A DNA stretch of 64,000 bases from Dehalobacter sp. DCM (GCF_024972775.1 NZ_CP092282.1:930001-994000), one strand, 5' to 3'. Shown: positions 6,870 to 16,072, counted from the stretch's first letter. Notes: generated by a model from the letters alone, not told the origin. Numbers and translations are program-made.

Positions 6870-8288
6870 ATGCCATCTAATAATCGGACTGTAAACATGG
6901 GAATCTCTTGTGTAACTGAAAGTGATCATTATAGAGTTTTTGAATCCCTACCTCATTCACTATTTATTCTTGATCCGAAGGGGAATGTTTTATTATCAAA
7001 TTCTACTCCTCCTGTGACATTAGGAATGACTTTGGATCAATTTTTAAAGTCCAATGTGAAACAGCTTGTTCAGGAAGGATTTTATGATCATTCGTTTTCA
7101 GCTGAAGCAGCTCAGGATAAATGCGAAAAAGGAGGGTTAATCAAGACAAAACTGAATATCTCGATCATCTCATTGAGTACACCTGTACTTGATGAAAATG
7201 GAAAAGTCAAACTCGTTGTGACAACCTCCTTGCCTAAACTCGCAATGGAGAAATTAAATATTAGAGAAGTGCAAGAATATAACGCGCTTCGCAACAGGGA
7301 GATTGAATATTTACGTACGCGGGTTCTTGAAAGCGACAAAGTGATTGCTGAAAGTCCCTTAATGCGCAAAGTTTTCCTTTCAGCCCATGCGGTTGCCCAG
7401 ACTGACAGTACAGTCATGTTGTATGGAGAGTCCGGAACAGGGAAGGAAGTTCTTGCTCAATATATTCACCGGCACAGCAAAAGGGAGCAAGGACCTTTTG
7501 TCACTGTTAATTGTGCAGCCTTGCCCGAGCAATTAGTCGAATCCGAGCTCTTCGGTTATGAGAAAGCTGCTTTTACAGGAGCATCTGCACATGGAAAAGC
7601 GGGACTGTTTGAAGCAGCTAACCACGGTACGCTGTTTTTAGACGAAATTGGGGAGCTTCCCCTTTCTTTTCAGGCAAAACTGTTGAGAGTGGTGGAAAGC
7701 GGTCAATTAAGACGAATTGGAGGACTCAATGACCGGCCAATTGATGTTCGATTGGTTGCTGCGACGAACAGGAACTTAGAAAAGATGACGGAAGTTGGTT
7801 CGTTCCGGAGTGATTTGTTTTATCGTCTGAATGTTTTTCCGATTCACATTCCTCCGCTGCGTGAACGACGGGAAGATATTATTCCTTTGGCCACCATGTT
7901 TATGGAATTGTTTAGAAAAAAATATAACCCTGCTGCCGAACTTGACTTGGATACTCTTCTCTCTCTGCAATCCCATGATTGGCCGGGAAATGTCAGGGAA
8001 TTAAGAAATGTGATCGAAAGACAGGTTATCAATAGCCTAATGATTACATCATCAGGAAAAGATTTGGAACAGATATCATCTTTATTACCAAGAGAATATC
8101 AAGATGATTACTTATTAGGCCATAAGGGTACTTTAAAAGAAGTTCTTAGAGATGTTGAAAAGAAATATATCACCAAAGTTTTGATAGAATCCGGTGGTAA
8201 ATTGGGTTTAACTGCTGATAAACTGGGTATCTACCGAACAAGCTTATACCGCAAACTTAAAGAATTTATGATAGAAAACGATCTATAA
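6870..8288 (+). CDS. Sigma-54-dependent transcriptional activator with PAS domain
   Basis: A 472-residue enhancer-binding protein. Residues about 20-130 form a PAS-type sensor; about 155-390 form the AAA+ domain with Walker A GESGTGKE, Walker B LFLDEIGELP and the arginine-finger region FRSDLFYRLNVFPIHIPPLRER; the last 50 residues carry a Fis-type HTH (LGLTADKLGIYRTSLYRKLK). It would couple ATP hydrolysis to open-complex formation by sigma-54 RNA polymerase. The sigma-54 contact loop reads AAFTGA, not the usual GAFTGA. The adjacent acyl-CoA operon has a -24/-12 promoter at 8539, so that operon is its likely target and an acyl-CoA or fatty acid its likely signal. AAAGGAG precedes the ATG at 6870. 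Confidence 0.9.
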   Translation: MPSNNRTVNMGISCVTESDHYRVFESLPHSLFILDPKGNVLLSNSTPPVTLGMTLDQFLKSNVKQLVQEGFYDHSFSAEAAQDKCEKGGLIKTKLNISIISLSTPVLDENGKVKLVVTTSLPKLAMEKLNIREVQEYNALRNREIEYLRTRVLESDKVIAESPLMRKVFLSAHAVAQTDSTVMLYGESGTGKEVLAQYIHRHSKREQGPFVTVNCAALPEQLVESELFGYEKAAFTGASAHGKAGLFEAANHGTLFLDEIGELPLSFQAKLLRVVESGQLRRIGGLNDRPIDVRLVAATNRNLEKMTEVGSFRSDLFYRLNVFPIHIPPLRERREDIIPLATMFMELFRKKYNPAAELDLDTLLSLQSHDWPGNVRELRNVIERQVINSLMITSSGKDLEQISSLLPREYQDDYLLGHKGTLKEVLRDVEKKYITKVLIESGGKLGLTADKLGIYRTSLYRKLKEFMIENDL

Positions 8289-8311
8289 TTTAGAATGTAA
8301 AATAAATAAAG

Positions 8312-8349
8312 ATGTCTTTAAACTACACAATGTTTAAAGACATTTTTAT
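8312..8349 (+). terminator. Rho-independent terminator of the activator gene
   Basis: Perfect 12-bp stem ATGTCTTTAAAC / GTTTAAAGACAT with an 8-base loop, followed by TTTTTA. It separates the activator gene from its presumed target operon. Confidence 0.8.
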
Positions 8350-8370
8350 TTATGCACCAAGAAGTGACTC

Positions 8371-8378
8371 ACACGTGT
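8371..8378. promoter_or_regulatory. Possible upstream activator site
   Basis: The palindrome ACACGTGT lies about 165 bases upstream of the -24/-12 element, a distance typical for enhancer-binding protein sites. There is no second clear copy. This is an inference from position only. Confidence 0.25.
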
Positions 8379-8538
8379 AGATGATTTATTTTTGGATAAA
8401 CTAAAATGAACCAAAAATGCAACATAACAATTTTGCTTATAGCGTAAAGCTCTATTAACGGTACACGGATAGGCTGACGAAGAATCAAAATACCTGTTGT
8501 TTTTACTGTTTCTCAAGAAACATGAAGTACCAAGGCGT

Positions 8539-8555
8539 CTGGCCCGATAATTGCA
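8539..8555 (+). promoter_or_regulatory. Sigma-54 (-24/-12) promoter of the acyl-CoA operon
   Basis: CTGGCCCGATAATTGCA matches the consensus TGGCACG-N4-TTGC very well, with GG at 8541-8542 and GC at 8553-8554 separated by exactly 10 bases. Transcription would start near 8566, about 50 bases before the CoA-transferase gene. It explains the adjacent activator gene. Confidence 0.85.
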
Positions 8556-8617
8556 ATTGAAATAGGGTGTAAAGTTCAGTCATTATTTCTCAATCATTAT
8601 TTAAGGAGGGAACAATA

Positions 8618-10192
8618 ATGCCGGAAATTATTACTGCGGAACAAGCTGCTGAATTGATAAGAGATGAATCTACGGTAGCAGCAAGTGGTTTTGGTCTTGC
8701 CCAATGGAGTGAAGAGGTGGCTCTTGCTATCGCGAAAAGGTACACCGATACCGGTCATCCTAAGAATATCCAATTAGTCCATAGTGCTGCCCTAGGTGAC
8801 TGGAAAACCAGAGGTGTCACCCATCTGGGGATCGAAGGACTTGTCAAAAGATGGATCGGTGGTCATATCGGTTCAGCCTTTGATCTGATAAAACTTTTGT
8901 ATGATAATAAACTTGAAGCATATTGCTTACCGCAGGGAGTTATGGTTCAGCTTTGGCGGGAAACAGCGGCTAAAAGAGCCGGGCTGCTTACCAAGGTAGG
9001 CTTAGGAACTTTTGTTGATCCCCGGATTGACGGAGGTAAGATGAATCCCGTCACCACGGAAGACATTGTCAAAGTCGTCGAATTTGAAGGGGAAGAATGG
9101 CTGTTCTATAAAAGATTCCCGGTCGATTATGCTTTAATCCGCGGAACGACAGCTGATGAAAACGGCAATATTACCATGGAAAAAGAAAGCATGATTATGG
9201 ATGGTCTCCCGCTGGCTCAAGCCACCAAAAACAGCGGCGGCAAGGTTATTGTCCAGGTTGAGTATTTGGCGAAAGCCGGTACGCTGCATCCCAAACAAGT
9301 AGTCATTCCCGGTATTCTGGTAGATTATGTCGTTGTGGCCACCAAACAGGAAGCTTGCTGGCAAACTGAAGGTGTGTACTATAATCCGGCTTTTAGCGGG
9401 GAGATTAAGATTCCTTTAAATGCTATTCCCCCGCTTCCCTTGGATGAACGCAAGATTGTAGCCCGTCGGGCTGCCATGGAGCTGATTCCTAATGCTGTGG
9501 TGAATTTAGGCGTGGGCATTCCCAGCGATGTTGCAGCCATTGCCAATGAAGAGGGCGTCAGTGAGATGATGACCATGACAACTGAGTCCGGCGGTGTTGG
9601 CGGTGTTCCGGCCAGCCTTCCCCACTTTGGAAGCTCCTATAATGCGGAAGCGCTCGTTGATACCTATGCTCAGTTTGACTATTATGACGGTGGTGGTATT
9701 GACGTAACATTTGTTGGTCTTGCTCAAACCGATAAAGATGGGAACGTTAACGTCAGTAAATTTCGCGGTAGGGCTATTGGAATCGGTGGTTTTATGAATG
9801 TGACTTCCAATGCAAAAAAAGTTGTCTATTGCGGTACCTTTACAGCCGGAGGATTAGAAGTGAAGGTTGAAGAAGGTAAGCTCAGTATCGTTCAGGAAGG
9901 AAAAAACAAAAAATTTGTTGACGCTGTAGAGCAAATTACCTTCAGCGGTAAGTATGCTCAGAAGAAAAAGCAACCGGTTATCTACATTACGGAGCGGGCT
10001 GTGTTTGTATTAGAAGATGGAGGACTGACGCTCACAGAGATTGCTCCCGGCATAGATTTACAAAAAGATATCTTGGACCTGATGGAGTTCCAGCCCAAGG
10101 TTTCCCCGAACTTGAAAACAATGCCGGCTGAGATCTTTCAGCCTAAGTTCGGAATTCTCAAAGAAGCTATTGAAGCCAATAAGAAAGGTTGA
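8618..10192 (+). CDS. Family I acyl-CoA:carboxylate CoA-transferase (YdiF-like)
   Basis: A 524-residue CoA-transferase with alpha and beta halves fused in one chain, as in YdiF and propionate CoA-transferase. The first half contains GFGLAQWSEE and WIGGHIGSAF; the second half begins near residue 275. The catalytic glutamate is Glu323 in TTESGGVGG, which forms the glutamyl-CoA thioester, and GVGIPSDVA is the adjacent oxyanion-type loop. It would exchange CoA between acyl-CoA and acetate or another short acid. AAGGAGGGAAC precedes the ATG at 8618. It is the first gene of the sigma-54-controlled operon, and the next gene begins within 10 bases. Confidence 0.88.
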   Translation: MPEIITAEQAAELIRDESTVAASGFGLAQWSEEVALAIAKRYTDTGHPKNIQLVHSAALGDWKTRGVTHLGIEGLVKRWIGGHIGSAFDLIKLLYDNKLEAYCLPQGVMVQLWRETAAKRAGLLTKVGLGTFVDPRIDGGKMNPVTTEDIVKVVEFEGEEWLFYKRFPVDYALIRGTTADENGNITMEKESMIMDGLPLAQATKNSGGKVIVQVEYLAKAGTLHPKQVVIPGILVDYVVVATKQEACWQTEGVYYNPAFSGEIKIPLNAIPPLPLDERKIVARRAAMELIPNAVVNLGVGIPSDVAAIANEEGVSEMMTMTTESGGVGGVPASLPHFGSSYNAEALVDTYAQFDYYDGGGIDVTFVGLAQTDKDGNVNVSKFRGRAIGIGGFMNVTSNAKKVVYCGTFTAGGLEVKVEEGKLSIVQEGKNKKFVDAVEQITFSGKYAQKKKQPVIYITERAVFVLEDGGLTLTEIAPGIDLQKDILDLMEFQPKVSPNLKTMPAEIFQPKFGILKEAIEANKKG

Positions 10193-10199
10193 TGAAACG

Positions 10200-11339
10200 A
10201 TGCTCGATAAGTCTCTTACTCCTGAACAACAAGAATATCAGCAACTGGCGCGGGATTTTACCGCGAAGCATATTATTCCTGTAGCGTCTGAATACGACCG
10301 CACCGGTGATTTTCCCGAGTTCATTCTTAAGGAAGTTAAAGAGGCCGGAATAAATTGTATGGCGGTACCAAAAGAATATGGCGGACCGGGACTGAGTTCG
10401 CTGATCCAATCCATCGTTGTCGAAGAATGGGGTTACGGTTGTGCCGGATTTGCAACAACGCTAGCAGGCAATGGATTGTCAACATATCCCGTACTCATCG
10501 CCGGAACTGATGAACAAAAAAAGTCTTTTTACCCCTATATCGTAAACGGCGGAATGGGAGCATTTGCGCTAACAGAACCGGGGGCCGGTTCAGATGCAGG
10601 TGGAGTCGCCACGGTGGCTAAACGTGAAGGAGATGAGTACGTCATTAATGGCACCAAGTGCTTTTGCACCACAGGCAGCTATGCCAGTGTCTTCATCATC
10701 TTTGCTTCTACCGACCCCAGTCTGGGAACCAAGGGGATCAGCGCCTTCATCGTAGAACGGGAGCGCGAAGGCTTAACGATTGGGGCTGTTGAGCATAAAC
10801 TGGGTATCCGCAGTTCCAATACAGTCGAAGTTCTGTTGAAAAATGTCAGGGTACCTGCTGCTCACTTGCTTGGGCAAGAAGGTGACGGGATGAAGATTGC
10901 CATGAAAACCTTGGATATGGCCAGACCGATTGTTGGTGCTATTGGCGTGGGTTTAGCCCGGAGAGCCATGGACGAATGCATTAAATATGTCAAAGAAAGA
11001 TTGGATATTAACGGAAAGCCCTTGGCAGCACATCAGAATGTTCAATTCAGAATAGCCGATATGGCCATTCAGGTGGAAGCTGCCAGGCAGCTCTTACGCC
11101 GTTGCATGAGTCTCAAAGAGGCCGGTTTGCCATATTCCAAAGAATCTGCCATGGCCAAGACATTTGCTACCGATACGGCGATGAAAGTATCGGCTGAGGC
11201 AGTTGATTTAATGGGTGAATTTGGGTATTCGTTGGACTCGGTTGTAGAAAAGTTAATGCGTGATGCCAAAGTGATGCAAATATACGAAGGAACAAACCAG
11301 ATTCAACGGATGGTTATTGCCGGACAGTTGCTTAGATAG
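10200..11339 (+). CDS. Acyl-CoA dehydrogenase (first of two)
   Basis: A 379-residue flavoprotein of the short/medium-chain acyl-CoA dehydrogenase family. The FAD-binding stretch FALTEPGAGSDAGG, the middle beta domain (INGTKCFCTTGSYA) and the C-terminal helices are complete. The catalytic base is Glu363 in MQIYEGTNQIQR. It would form the 2,3-enoyl-CoA and pass electrons to the ETF encoded two genes later. I took the ATG at 10200 because AGAAAGG lies upstream; the longer frame from 10170 would overlap the CoA-transferase. The position equals that of ydiO in the E. coli ydi cluster. Confidence 0.9.
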   Translation: MLDKSLTPEQQEYQQLARDFTAKHIIPVASEYDRTGDFPEFILKEVKEAGINCMAVPKEYGGPGLSSLIQSIVVEEWGYGCAGFATTLAGNGLSTYPVLIAGTDEQKKSFYPYIVNGGMGAFALTEPGAGSDAGGVATVAKREGDEYVINGTKCFCTTGSYASVFIIFASTDPSLGTKGISAFIVEREREGLTIGAVEHKLGIRSSNTVEVLLKNVRVPAAHLLGQEGDGMKIAMKTLDMARPIVGAIGVGLARRAMDECIKYVKERLDINGKPLAAHQNVQFRIADMAIQVEAARQLLRRCMSLKEAGLPYSKESAMAKTFATDTAMKVSAEAVDLMGEFGYSLDSVVEKLMRDAKVMQIYEGTNQIQRMVIAGQLLR

Positions 11340-11356
11340 GAATAAGGAGGATTAGC

Positions 11357-12496
11357 ATGAGTTACGCTTTAAGCGAAGAACAAAGTTTAATTCAGCAAGT
11401 AGCGCGGGAATTCGCGCAAGAATATGTCGAGCCTTTGGCTGTAGAAATTGATCTTAAGGATGAGCATCCTGCAGAGTTACTGCAAAATATGGGTGAACAC
11501 GATTTTCTGGGATTGTTCATTCCTTCAGAATATGGCGGAGCGGATTCGGATTATTTGAGCTATGTTTTGGCAGTGGAAGAAATCTCCCGTTTAAGCGGCT
11601 CCGTGGGATCCATTCTCATCAACCATAGTTCCCTTGCGGTATACGCTATAAACCGTTGGGGATCTGGGCAGCAGAAGGAGAACTATCTGCCTGGAATGTG
11701 CCAGGGGAAAAATATAGGCTCATTTGCCTATGCTGAAACCGGTGCTGCACCTGGAGTTGGATCGGCAAAACTGGTGGCTACCCAAGAGGGTAACGGTTAT
11801 GTCCTTAATGGCCGCAAGTCGTACGTGGCCAACGGCGGGGTAGCTGATATTTATGTCGTTGTGGCTTTAACCGATCCAGAGGCCGGAATGAAAGGAATGA
11901 GTGCTTTCATCGTAGACGCAACGACCCCAGGCTTATCTGTAGGCCGTAAAATTGAAAAAATGGGGTTGCGCGGCTGCCAGTCCACCGAACTGATTTTCGA
12001 CAATGTGCAGGTAACGAAAGAAAACCTGCTTGGTGCGGAAAACCAAGGGCAAGCCATCATTGCTGAAGCTTATGCAGTTGCCGCGGTGGCCAAAGGTGCT
12101 CAGGTTGTCGGAATTACCCAGGCAGCTTTAGAGGATGCGGTCAAGTATTCTCAACAGAGGGTTCAGTTCCGCCGCCCGATTTCGAACTTTCCGGCCGTTC
12201 AGGCCATGTTGGCCAGGATTGCAACAAATCTGCATATGACTCGTTTAGCTGTCTACCATGCCGCAGGCTTGATTGACAAGGGAGAGCCGTTTGCTTATGA
12301 AGCCGCTATCATTAAGAATTTTGTATCGGAAATAGGACACAGCTCCCTTATTGAGGCTATTCAAGTTGAAGGCGGTTACGGATATAGCCGGGATATGCCC
12401 GTATCACGCTTGTTCCGGGATCTGAAAGGCACGATGATTGCGGAAACTTCAGAGGAGTATCCTATTAAAACCATTGCCGCAGGGTTACTCGCCTGA
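11357..12496 (+). CDS. Acyl-CoA dehydrogenase (second of two)
   Basis: A 379-residue paralogue of the preceding enzyme with a clearly different active-site region. The FAD loop reads FAYAETGAAPGVGSA rather than FALTEPGAGSDAGG, and the catalytic glutamate lies in MIAETSEEYP (Glu363) instead of the standard IYEGTNQ. This suggests another substrate, such as a branched or functionalised acyl-CoA, or an inverse (reductase) role. AAGGAGG is 8 bases before the ATG. It follows the first dehydrogenase by 17 bases in the same operon. Confidence 0.88.
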   Translation: MSYALSEEQSLIQQVAREFAQEYVEPLAVEIDLKDEHPAELLQNMGEHDFLGLFIPSEYGGADSDYLSYVLAVEEISRLSGSVGSILINHSSLAVYAINRWGSGQQKENYLPGMCQGKNIGSFAYAETGAAPGVGSAKLVATQEGNGYVLNGRKSYVANGGVADIYVVVALTDPEAGMKGMSAFIVDATTPGLSVGRKIEKMGLRGCQSTELIFDNVQVTKENLLGAENQGQAIIAEAYAVAAVAKGAQVVGITQAALEDAVKYSQQRVQFRRPISNFPAVQAMLARIATNLHMTRLAVYHAAGLIDKGEPFAYEAAIIKNFVSEIGHSSLIEAIQVEGGYGYSRDMPVSRLFRDLKGTMIAETSEEYPIKTIAAGLLA

Positions 12497-12550
12497 TGAA
12501 AATGAAAGGGTGGGGGTTAAGAAGTATTCCCCCTAGGAAAGGAGAAAAAA

Positions 12551-13330
12551 ATGCCAAGAATTCTAGTTTGCTATAAATGGGTTTTAGATGAGCAGGACAT
12601 TAAGATTAATCGCGATAACCTTTCCCTGGATACCAGTAAAGCCAAATATAAAATCGGTGAATATGACCGCAACGCCATAGAAGAAGGGGTACTACTGGCA
12701 GAAAAACTTGGAGGCAGTGTCGATGTGCTTACCTTTGGTACCGCTGCCGTCAAACAATCCTTGAAAGATGTGCTTTCACGCGGTCCTGAAAAAGCGTACT
12801 TCATTGGCGATCCTCTGGCTGAAAAGGCAGATGCTTCGGTGACGGCAGCGGTTCTGGCCGCAGCCATCCGGAAAATTGGTCCTTACGACATCATTCTCTG
12901 CGCAGAGGGAAGCACAGATGAATATAATCAGCAGGTTGCACCGCGGTTGGCTAAAATGCTCGATATTCCTGCTGTTACCTTTGTCAATAAACTTTCTCTT
13001 GAAGGGAATCAAGTGCAGGCAGCGCGTAAATTAGGCGACTGCACCGAAGTTCTCCATGTTGAAGGGGCCGCTGTGGTCAGTGTCATGCCCGAAATAAACA
13101 AACCGCGTATTCCAAGCCTTAAGCAGGTTCTGGCTGCAGCAAAAAAACCTTCCGAGGAACTAAAGCTTACTGATTTGCAGCTGGATGAGAAAGCGCTTAC
13201 GCCGAAAGTTATCAAGCTGTCCATTCGTGGATTTGTGATGAACCGTAAGAACATCATTCATAAAGAACTCAGTCAGACTGATAACGTGGCCAAGCTTGTG
13301 GCTGAGCTTGCCAAAGAAGGAGTTTATTAA
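12551..13330 (+). CDS. etfB: Electron transfer flavoprotein beta subunit
   Basis: A 259-residue EtfB/FixA homologue. It starts MPRILVCYKWVLDEQDIKIN and carries the EtfB signature VMPEINKPRIPSLKQVLAA, a region at the AMP or second-FAD site. With the next gene it forms the ETF heterodimer that accepts electrons from acyl-CoA dehydrogenases. Pairing with FixC and FixX just downstream is the FixABCX arrangement, a type that can bifurcate electrons between quinone and ferredoxin; whether this one bifurcates cannot be told by eye. AAAGGAG lies 6 bases before the ATG. Confidence 0.92.
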   Translation: MPRILVCYKWVLDEQDIKINRDNLSLDTSKAKYKIGEYDRNAIEEGVLLAEKLGGSVDVLTFGTAAVKQSLKDVLSRGPEKAYFIGDPLAEKADASVTAAVLAAAIRKIGPYDIILCAEGSTDEYNQQVAPRLAKMLDIPAVTFVNKLSLEGNQVQAARKLGDCTEVLHVEGAAVVSVMPEINKPRIPSLKQVLAAAKKPSEELKLTDLQLDEKALTPKVIKLSIRGFVMNRKNIIHKELSQTDNVAKLVAELAKEGVY

Positions 13331-13361
13331 ACCAAACCGACAATGGAAAGGAGTTAAAAAG

Positions 13362-14297
13362 ATGCAAGGAATATGGATTTATTCTGAAGATAGCACCATT
13401 GCCAAACAATTGCTTACTGCCGGTCTTAATCTGAAAGAAGCAATGAATCAGCCTTTAGGGGTAATCACATTGGATGCAGGACAAGCAAAATCACTGATTG
13501 ACTCAGGCGCAGATAAAGTCGTTGTCTTGAAAGGAGAAAATAACTGGCCGGAAAGCTATGCGGAGGCTATCGGCAAGTTTGCCGTTCAGGAAGAAACGGG
13601 AGTACTTCTCGTTGGAGGAACATTGCGTGGTAAAGACCTGGCTGCCAAAGTAGCCGTATCTTTAGATGCCGCGTTGGTAACAGATGCTCAAAGCATCAAA
13701 GCTGCAAATGGCTCCCTGGAAACAACCAGGCTCATGTACGGCGGGCTGGCTGTATGTACTGAACAGGTCTCGCTGCCGGCGGTTCTTACCGTACCGCCAA
13801 GTAATTTTGAGGAAGCCAAGCCGGTAGAGGGCAGGAAAGGTGAAACCAGTACCATAGATGTTTCAGAATTTGACCAACGAATTTCAGTTAACGAAGTATG
13901 TCCGATTGTACGACAGGGTGTGGATATTACAACGGCTGGCAAAATTGTCTGCGTTGGCCGCGGAATCAGCCAAAAAGAAGACTTGAAAATTGCCGAGGAA
14001 CTGGCGCAGGCCATGGGCGCGGAAATAGCTTGTACCAGAGGTATTGCTGAAGATTACCACTGGTTGCCTGAAGAAAGGTACATTGGAATATCCGGACAGA
14101 AAGTGAAGCCGGAAGTCTACATCTCCATCGGCGTTTCTGGTCAGGTTCAGCATGTGGCCGGAATCAGGGATTCTAAAATTATTGTGGCGATAGATTCGAA
14201 TGAAAAAGCTCCTATATTTGAAGCTGCAGATTATGGTATCGTGGGCGATCTCTACGAAGTAGTGCCGATGCTAACCGCAGCCCTTGGAAAAAAATAA
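13362..14297 (+). CDS. etfA: Electron transfer flavoprotein alpha subunit
   Basis: A 311-residue EtfA/FixB homologue. The C-terminal FAD domain is complete: VCVGRGISQKEDLKIAEELA, then ACTRGIAEDYHWLPEERYIG, ISIGVSGQVQHVAG and IVAIDSNEKAPIFEAADYGI. I chose the ATG at 13362, 7 bases after AAAGGAG; the longer frame from 13296 would overlap etfB. It makes the ETF with EtfB and is the subunit that docks the FixC-type quinone oxidoreductase. Confidence 0.92.
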   Translation: MQGIWIYSEDSTIAKQLLTAGLNLKEAMNQPLGVITLDAGQAKSLIDSGADKVVVLKGENNWPESYAEAIGKFAVQEETGVLLVGGTLRGKDLAAKVAVSLDAALVTDAQSIKAANGSLETTRLMYGGLAVCTEQVSLPAVLTVPPSNFEEAKPVEGRKGETSTIDVSEFDQRISVNEVCPIVRQGVDITTAGKIVCVGRGISQKEDLKIAEELAQAMGAEIACTRGIAEDYHWLPEERYIGISGQKVKPEVYISIGVSGQVQHVAGIRDSKIIVAIDSNEKAPIFEAADYGIVGDLYEVVPMLTAALGKK

Positions 14298-14330
14298 ACC
14301 GGCGCAAACAATGAGGAGGTGAATACCGGA

Positions 14331-15614
14331 ATGTCGGGAGACGACAAATTTGATGCCATAATTATCGGAGCAGGCCCTGCCGGTTCAGCTTGTGCCTATA
14401 CCTTGGCGAAAGCAGGCAAATCCGTATTGATGATTGAAAGAGGAAATACACCAGGAAGTAAAAACGTCACCGGTGGAAGGTTATACTCCTATGCCTTGGA
14501 TTTGCTTGAACCAGGCCTTTGGGAAGAAGCTGCCCTGGAAAGAAAAGTAACCCATGAACAAATTATGATGCTCAGTAAGGAGCAGAGTGTAAAAATTGAT
14601 TATTCCAATCCGGCCTATAACCTGGAAGGGCAGATTCCCCATTCCTTTACAGTTCTAAGAGCGGTATTTGACGAATGGCTGGCAGGTAAAGCTGAAGAAA
14701 TGGGAGCCATGGTCGCTTGCGGAATCCTGGTCGATGACTTGATCGAAGAAAACGGGCGCATCGTAGGCGTCAAAGCAGGCGAGGATGATATGTATGCTGA
14801 TGTGGTCATTGCGGCAGACGGCGTCAATTCTTTTATCGCTCAAAAAGCCGGAGTTTTTGGAGATCTTGAAGCGTCAACCCTGGGAGTAGGCGTTAAAGAA
14901 ATCATTGAATTACCGGCTAAAACTATTGAAGAACGTTTCAATCTAAAAGACGGGGAAGGTACAGCCTTGCTTATCCTTGGCTGTACTGAGGGAATTCACG
15001 GAGGAGGATTCCTGTATACCAATAAAGAGAGTATCAGTCTGGGATGTGTATTTACCCCAACCGAGGCTGCTGAGAACGGGAGACAAATACACGATATTTT
15101 CCAGGACATGAAGATGCATCCTGCCATTCTGCCCTTATTGGAAGGGGGTCAAACCGTAGAATACGGAGCGCATCTGGTCAGGGAGGAGGGTTTTAGGGGA
15201 ATTCCCCAAAAGCTTTACAAAGAAGGTCTTCTGGTGATAGGGGAAGCTGCTGGCTTTGTTATTAACGTAGGCTATTCCATCCGTGGAATTGACCTGGCCA
15301 TTGTCAGCGGGATAGCTGCTGCTCAGGCCATCATTTCCGGGAAAGCACCGGGACCCGCTTATATGGAGCAGTTGGCAAGTTTGAAGCTACTCCCCTCCAT
15401 GAAAGCGGTGGACCGATACTTTGATCTTCTGGAGATTCACCGCCTATATTCAACCTATCCCAATATTGCGACAGATGTATTCCATCTCTTATTTACCGTG
15501 GATGGCAATGAACCGCCTAATGTTAAGAAAGAAATGCTAAAAATCCTTAAAGAAAATAACTTATCTGTTTGGCAACTGATGAAAGACGGAATAAGGGGGG
15601 TTAAGTCGATATGA
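14331..15614 (+). CDS. fixC: FixC-type FAD-dependent ETF:quinone oxidoreductase
   Basis: A 427-residue flavoprotein. The N-terminal dinucleotide fold is DAIIIGAGPAGSACAYTLAK followed by an ERG acid; a second FAD motif VIGEAAGFVINVGYSIRGID sits near residue 310. It matches FixC/YdiS and the membrane-associated ETF-QO family without the fused ferredoxin, which is supplied by the next gene. It would pass electrons from ETF to menaquinone at the membrane. I prefer the ATG at 14331, 9 bases after AGGAGG, over the GTG at 14319 inside that SD. It overlaps fixX by 4 bases (ATGA). Confidence 0.9.
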   Translation: MSGDDKFDAIIIGAGPAGSACAYTLAKAGKSVLMIERGNTPGSKNVTGGRLYSYALDLLEPGLWEEAALERKVTHEQIMMLSKEQSVKIDYSNPAYNLEGQIPHSFTVLRAVFDEWLAGKAEEMGAMVACGILVDDLIEENGRIVGVKAGEDDMYADVVIAADGVNSFIAQKAGVFGDLEASTLGVGVKEIIELPAKTIEERFNLKDGEGTALLILGCTEGIHGGGFLYTNKESISLGCVFTPTEAAENGRQIHDIFQDMKMHPAILPLLEGGQTVEYGAHLVREEGFRGIPQKLYKEGLLVIGEAAGFVINVGYSIRGIDLAIVSGIAAAQAIISGKAPGPAYMEQLASLKLLPSMKAVDRYFDLLEIHRLYSTYPNIATDVFHLLFTVDGNEPPNVKKEMLKILKENNLSVWQLMKDGIRGVKSI

Positions 15615-15904
15615 GTATAGAAAAAATGGAAGCAACGGAACTCCTGGGATTCAATAAATTTGAAGTGGATGAGGAAGAACCGCATATCGTTTTAGACAAG
15701 GAAATATGCAAAAAATGTCAGGAGAAACCTTGTCTAACAGTATGTCCGGCTGTATTATACACGCTGGATAAAAACGGGGATATCAGTTTCGACCATGCAG
15801 GCTGCCTGGAGTGTGGCACTTGCCGGGTAATGTGCAAGAACAAAGGGATACAAAAATGGACCTATCCCCGGGGGACCTTTGGCGTGAATTTCAGGTACGG
15901 GTAA
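15611..15904 (+). CDS. fixX: FixX ferredoxin-like protein
   Basis: A 97-residue ferredoxin-like protein. The cysteines CKKCQEKPCLTVCP and CLECGTCRVMCK match FixX/YdiT, where the first group is often incomplete and one 4Fe-4S cluster is expected. The end GIQKWTYPRGTFGVNFRYG is the typical FixX tail. It acts with FixC as the Fe-S partner of ETF:quinone transfer. It is translationally coupled to fixC through an ATGA overlap. Confidence 0.9.
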   Translation: MSIEKMEATELLGFNKFEVDEEEPHIVLDKEICKKCQEKPCLTVCPAVLYTLDKNGDISFDHAGCLECGTCRVMCKNKGIQKWTYPRGTFGVNFRYG

Positions 15905-16015
15905 AACCGGCAACCCTTGGAAGTGTTTACTAAAAACAGTTGGTTACCGGGGACCTGCGTAAAGGTATGCCCAAGCACCGCCATCGTCAGGCTGCTTTCC
16001 AAAAGTAGGCAATAA
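15905..16015 (+). pseudogene. In-frame extension after the fixX stop with ferredoxin-like motif
   Basis: Directly after the fixX TAA the same frame stays open for 36 codons to TAA at 16013. It reads LEVFTKNSWLPGTCVKVCPS and then TAIVRLL. CVKVCPSTAI looks like the second half of a 4Fe-4S motif. There is no start or SD. It may be the tail of a second ferredoxin fused and cut by a nonsense change, or chance. Confidence 0.25.
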
Positions 16016-16072
16016 TTATTTGTTGATAGATTGTTACCAAGCCATGACATGACAGTCCGCAGGAGGATGAAC

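Noticed and set aside
7112-7417. Minus-strand 101-codon frame inside the sigma-54 activator
   Set aside because: Shadow of the PAS-AAA+ coding sequence without SD.
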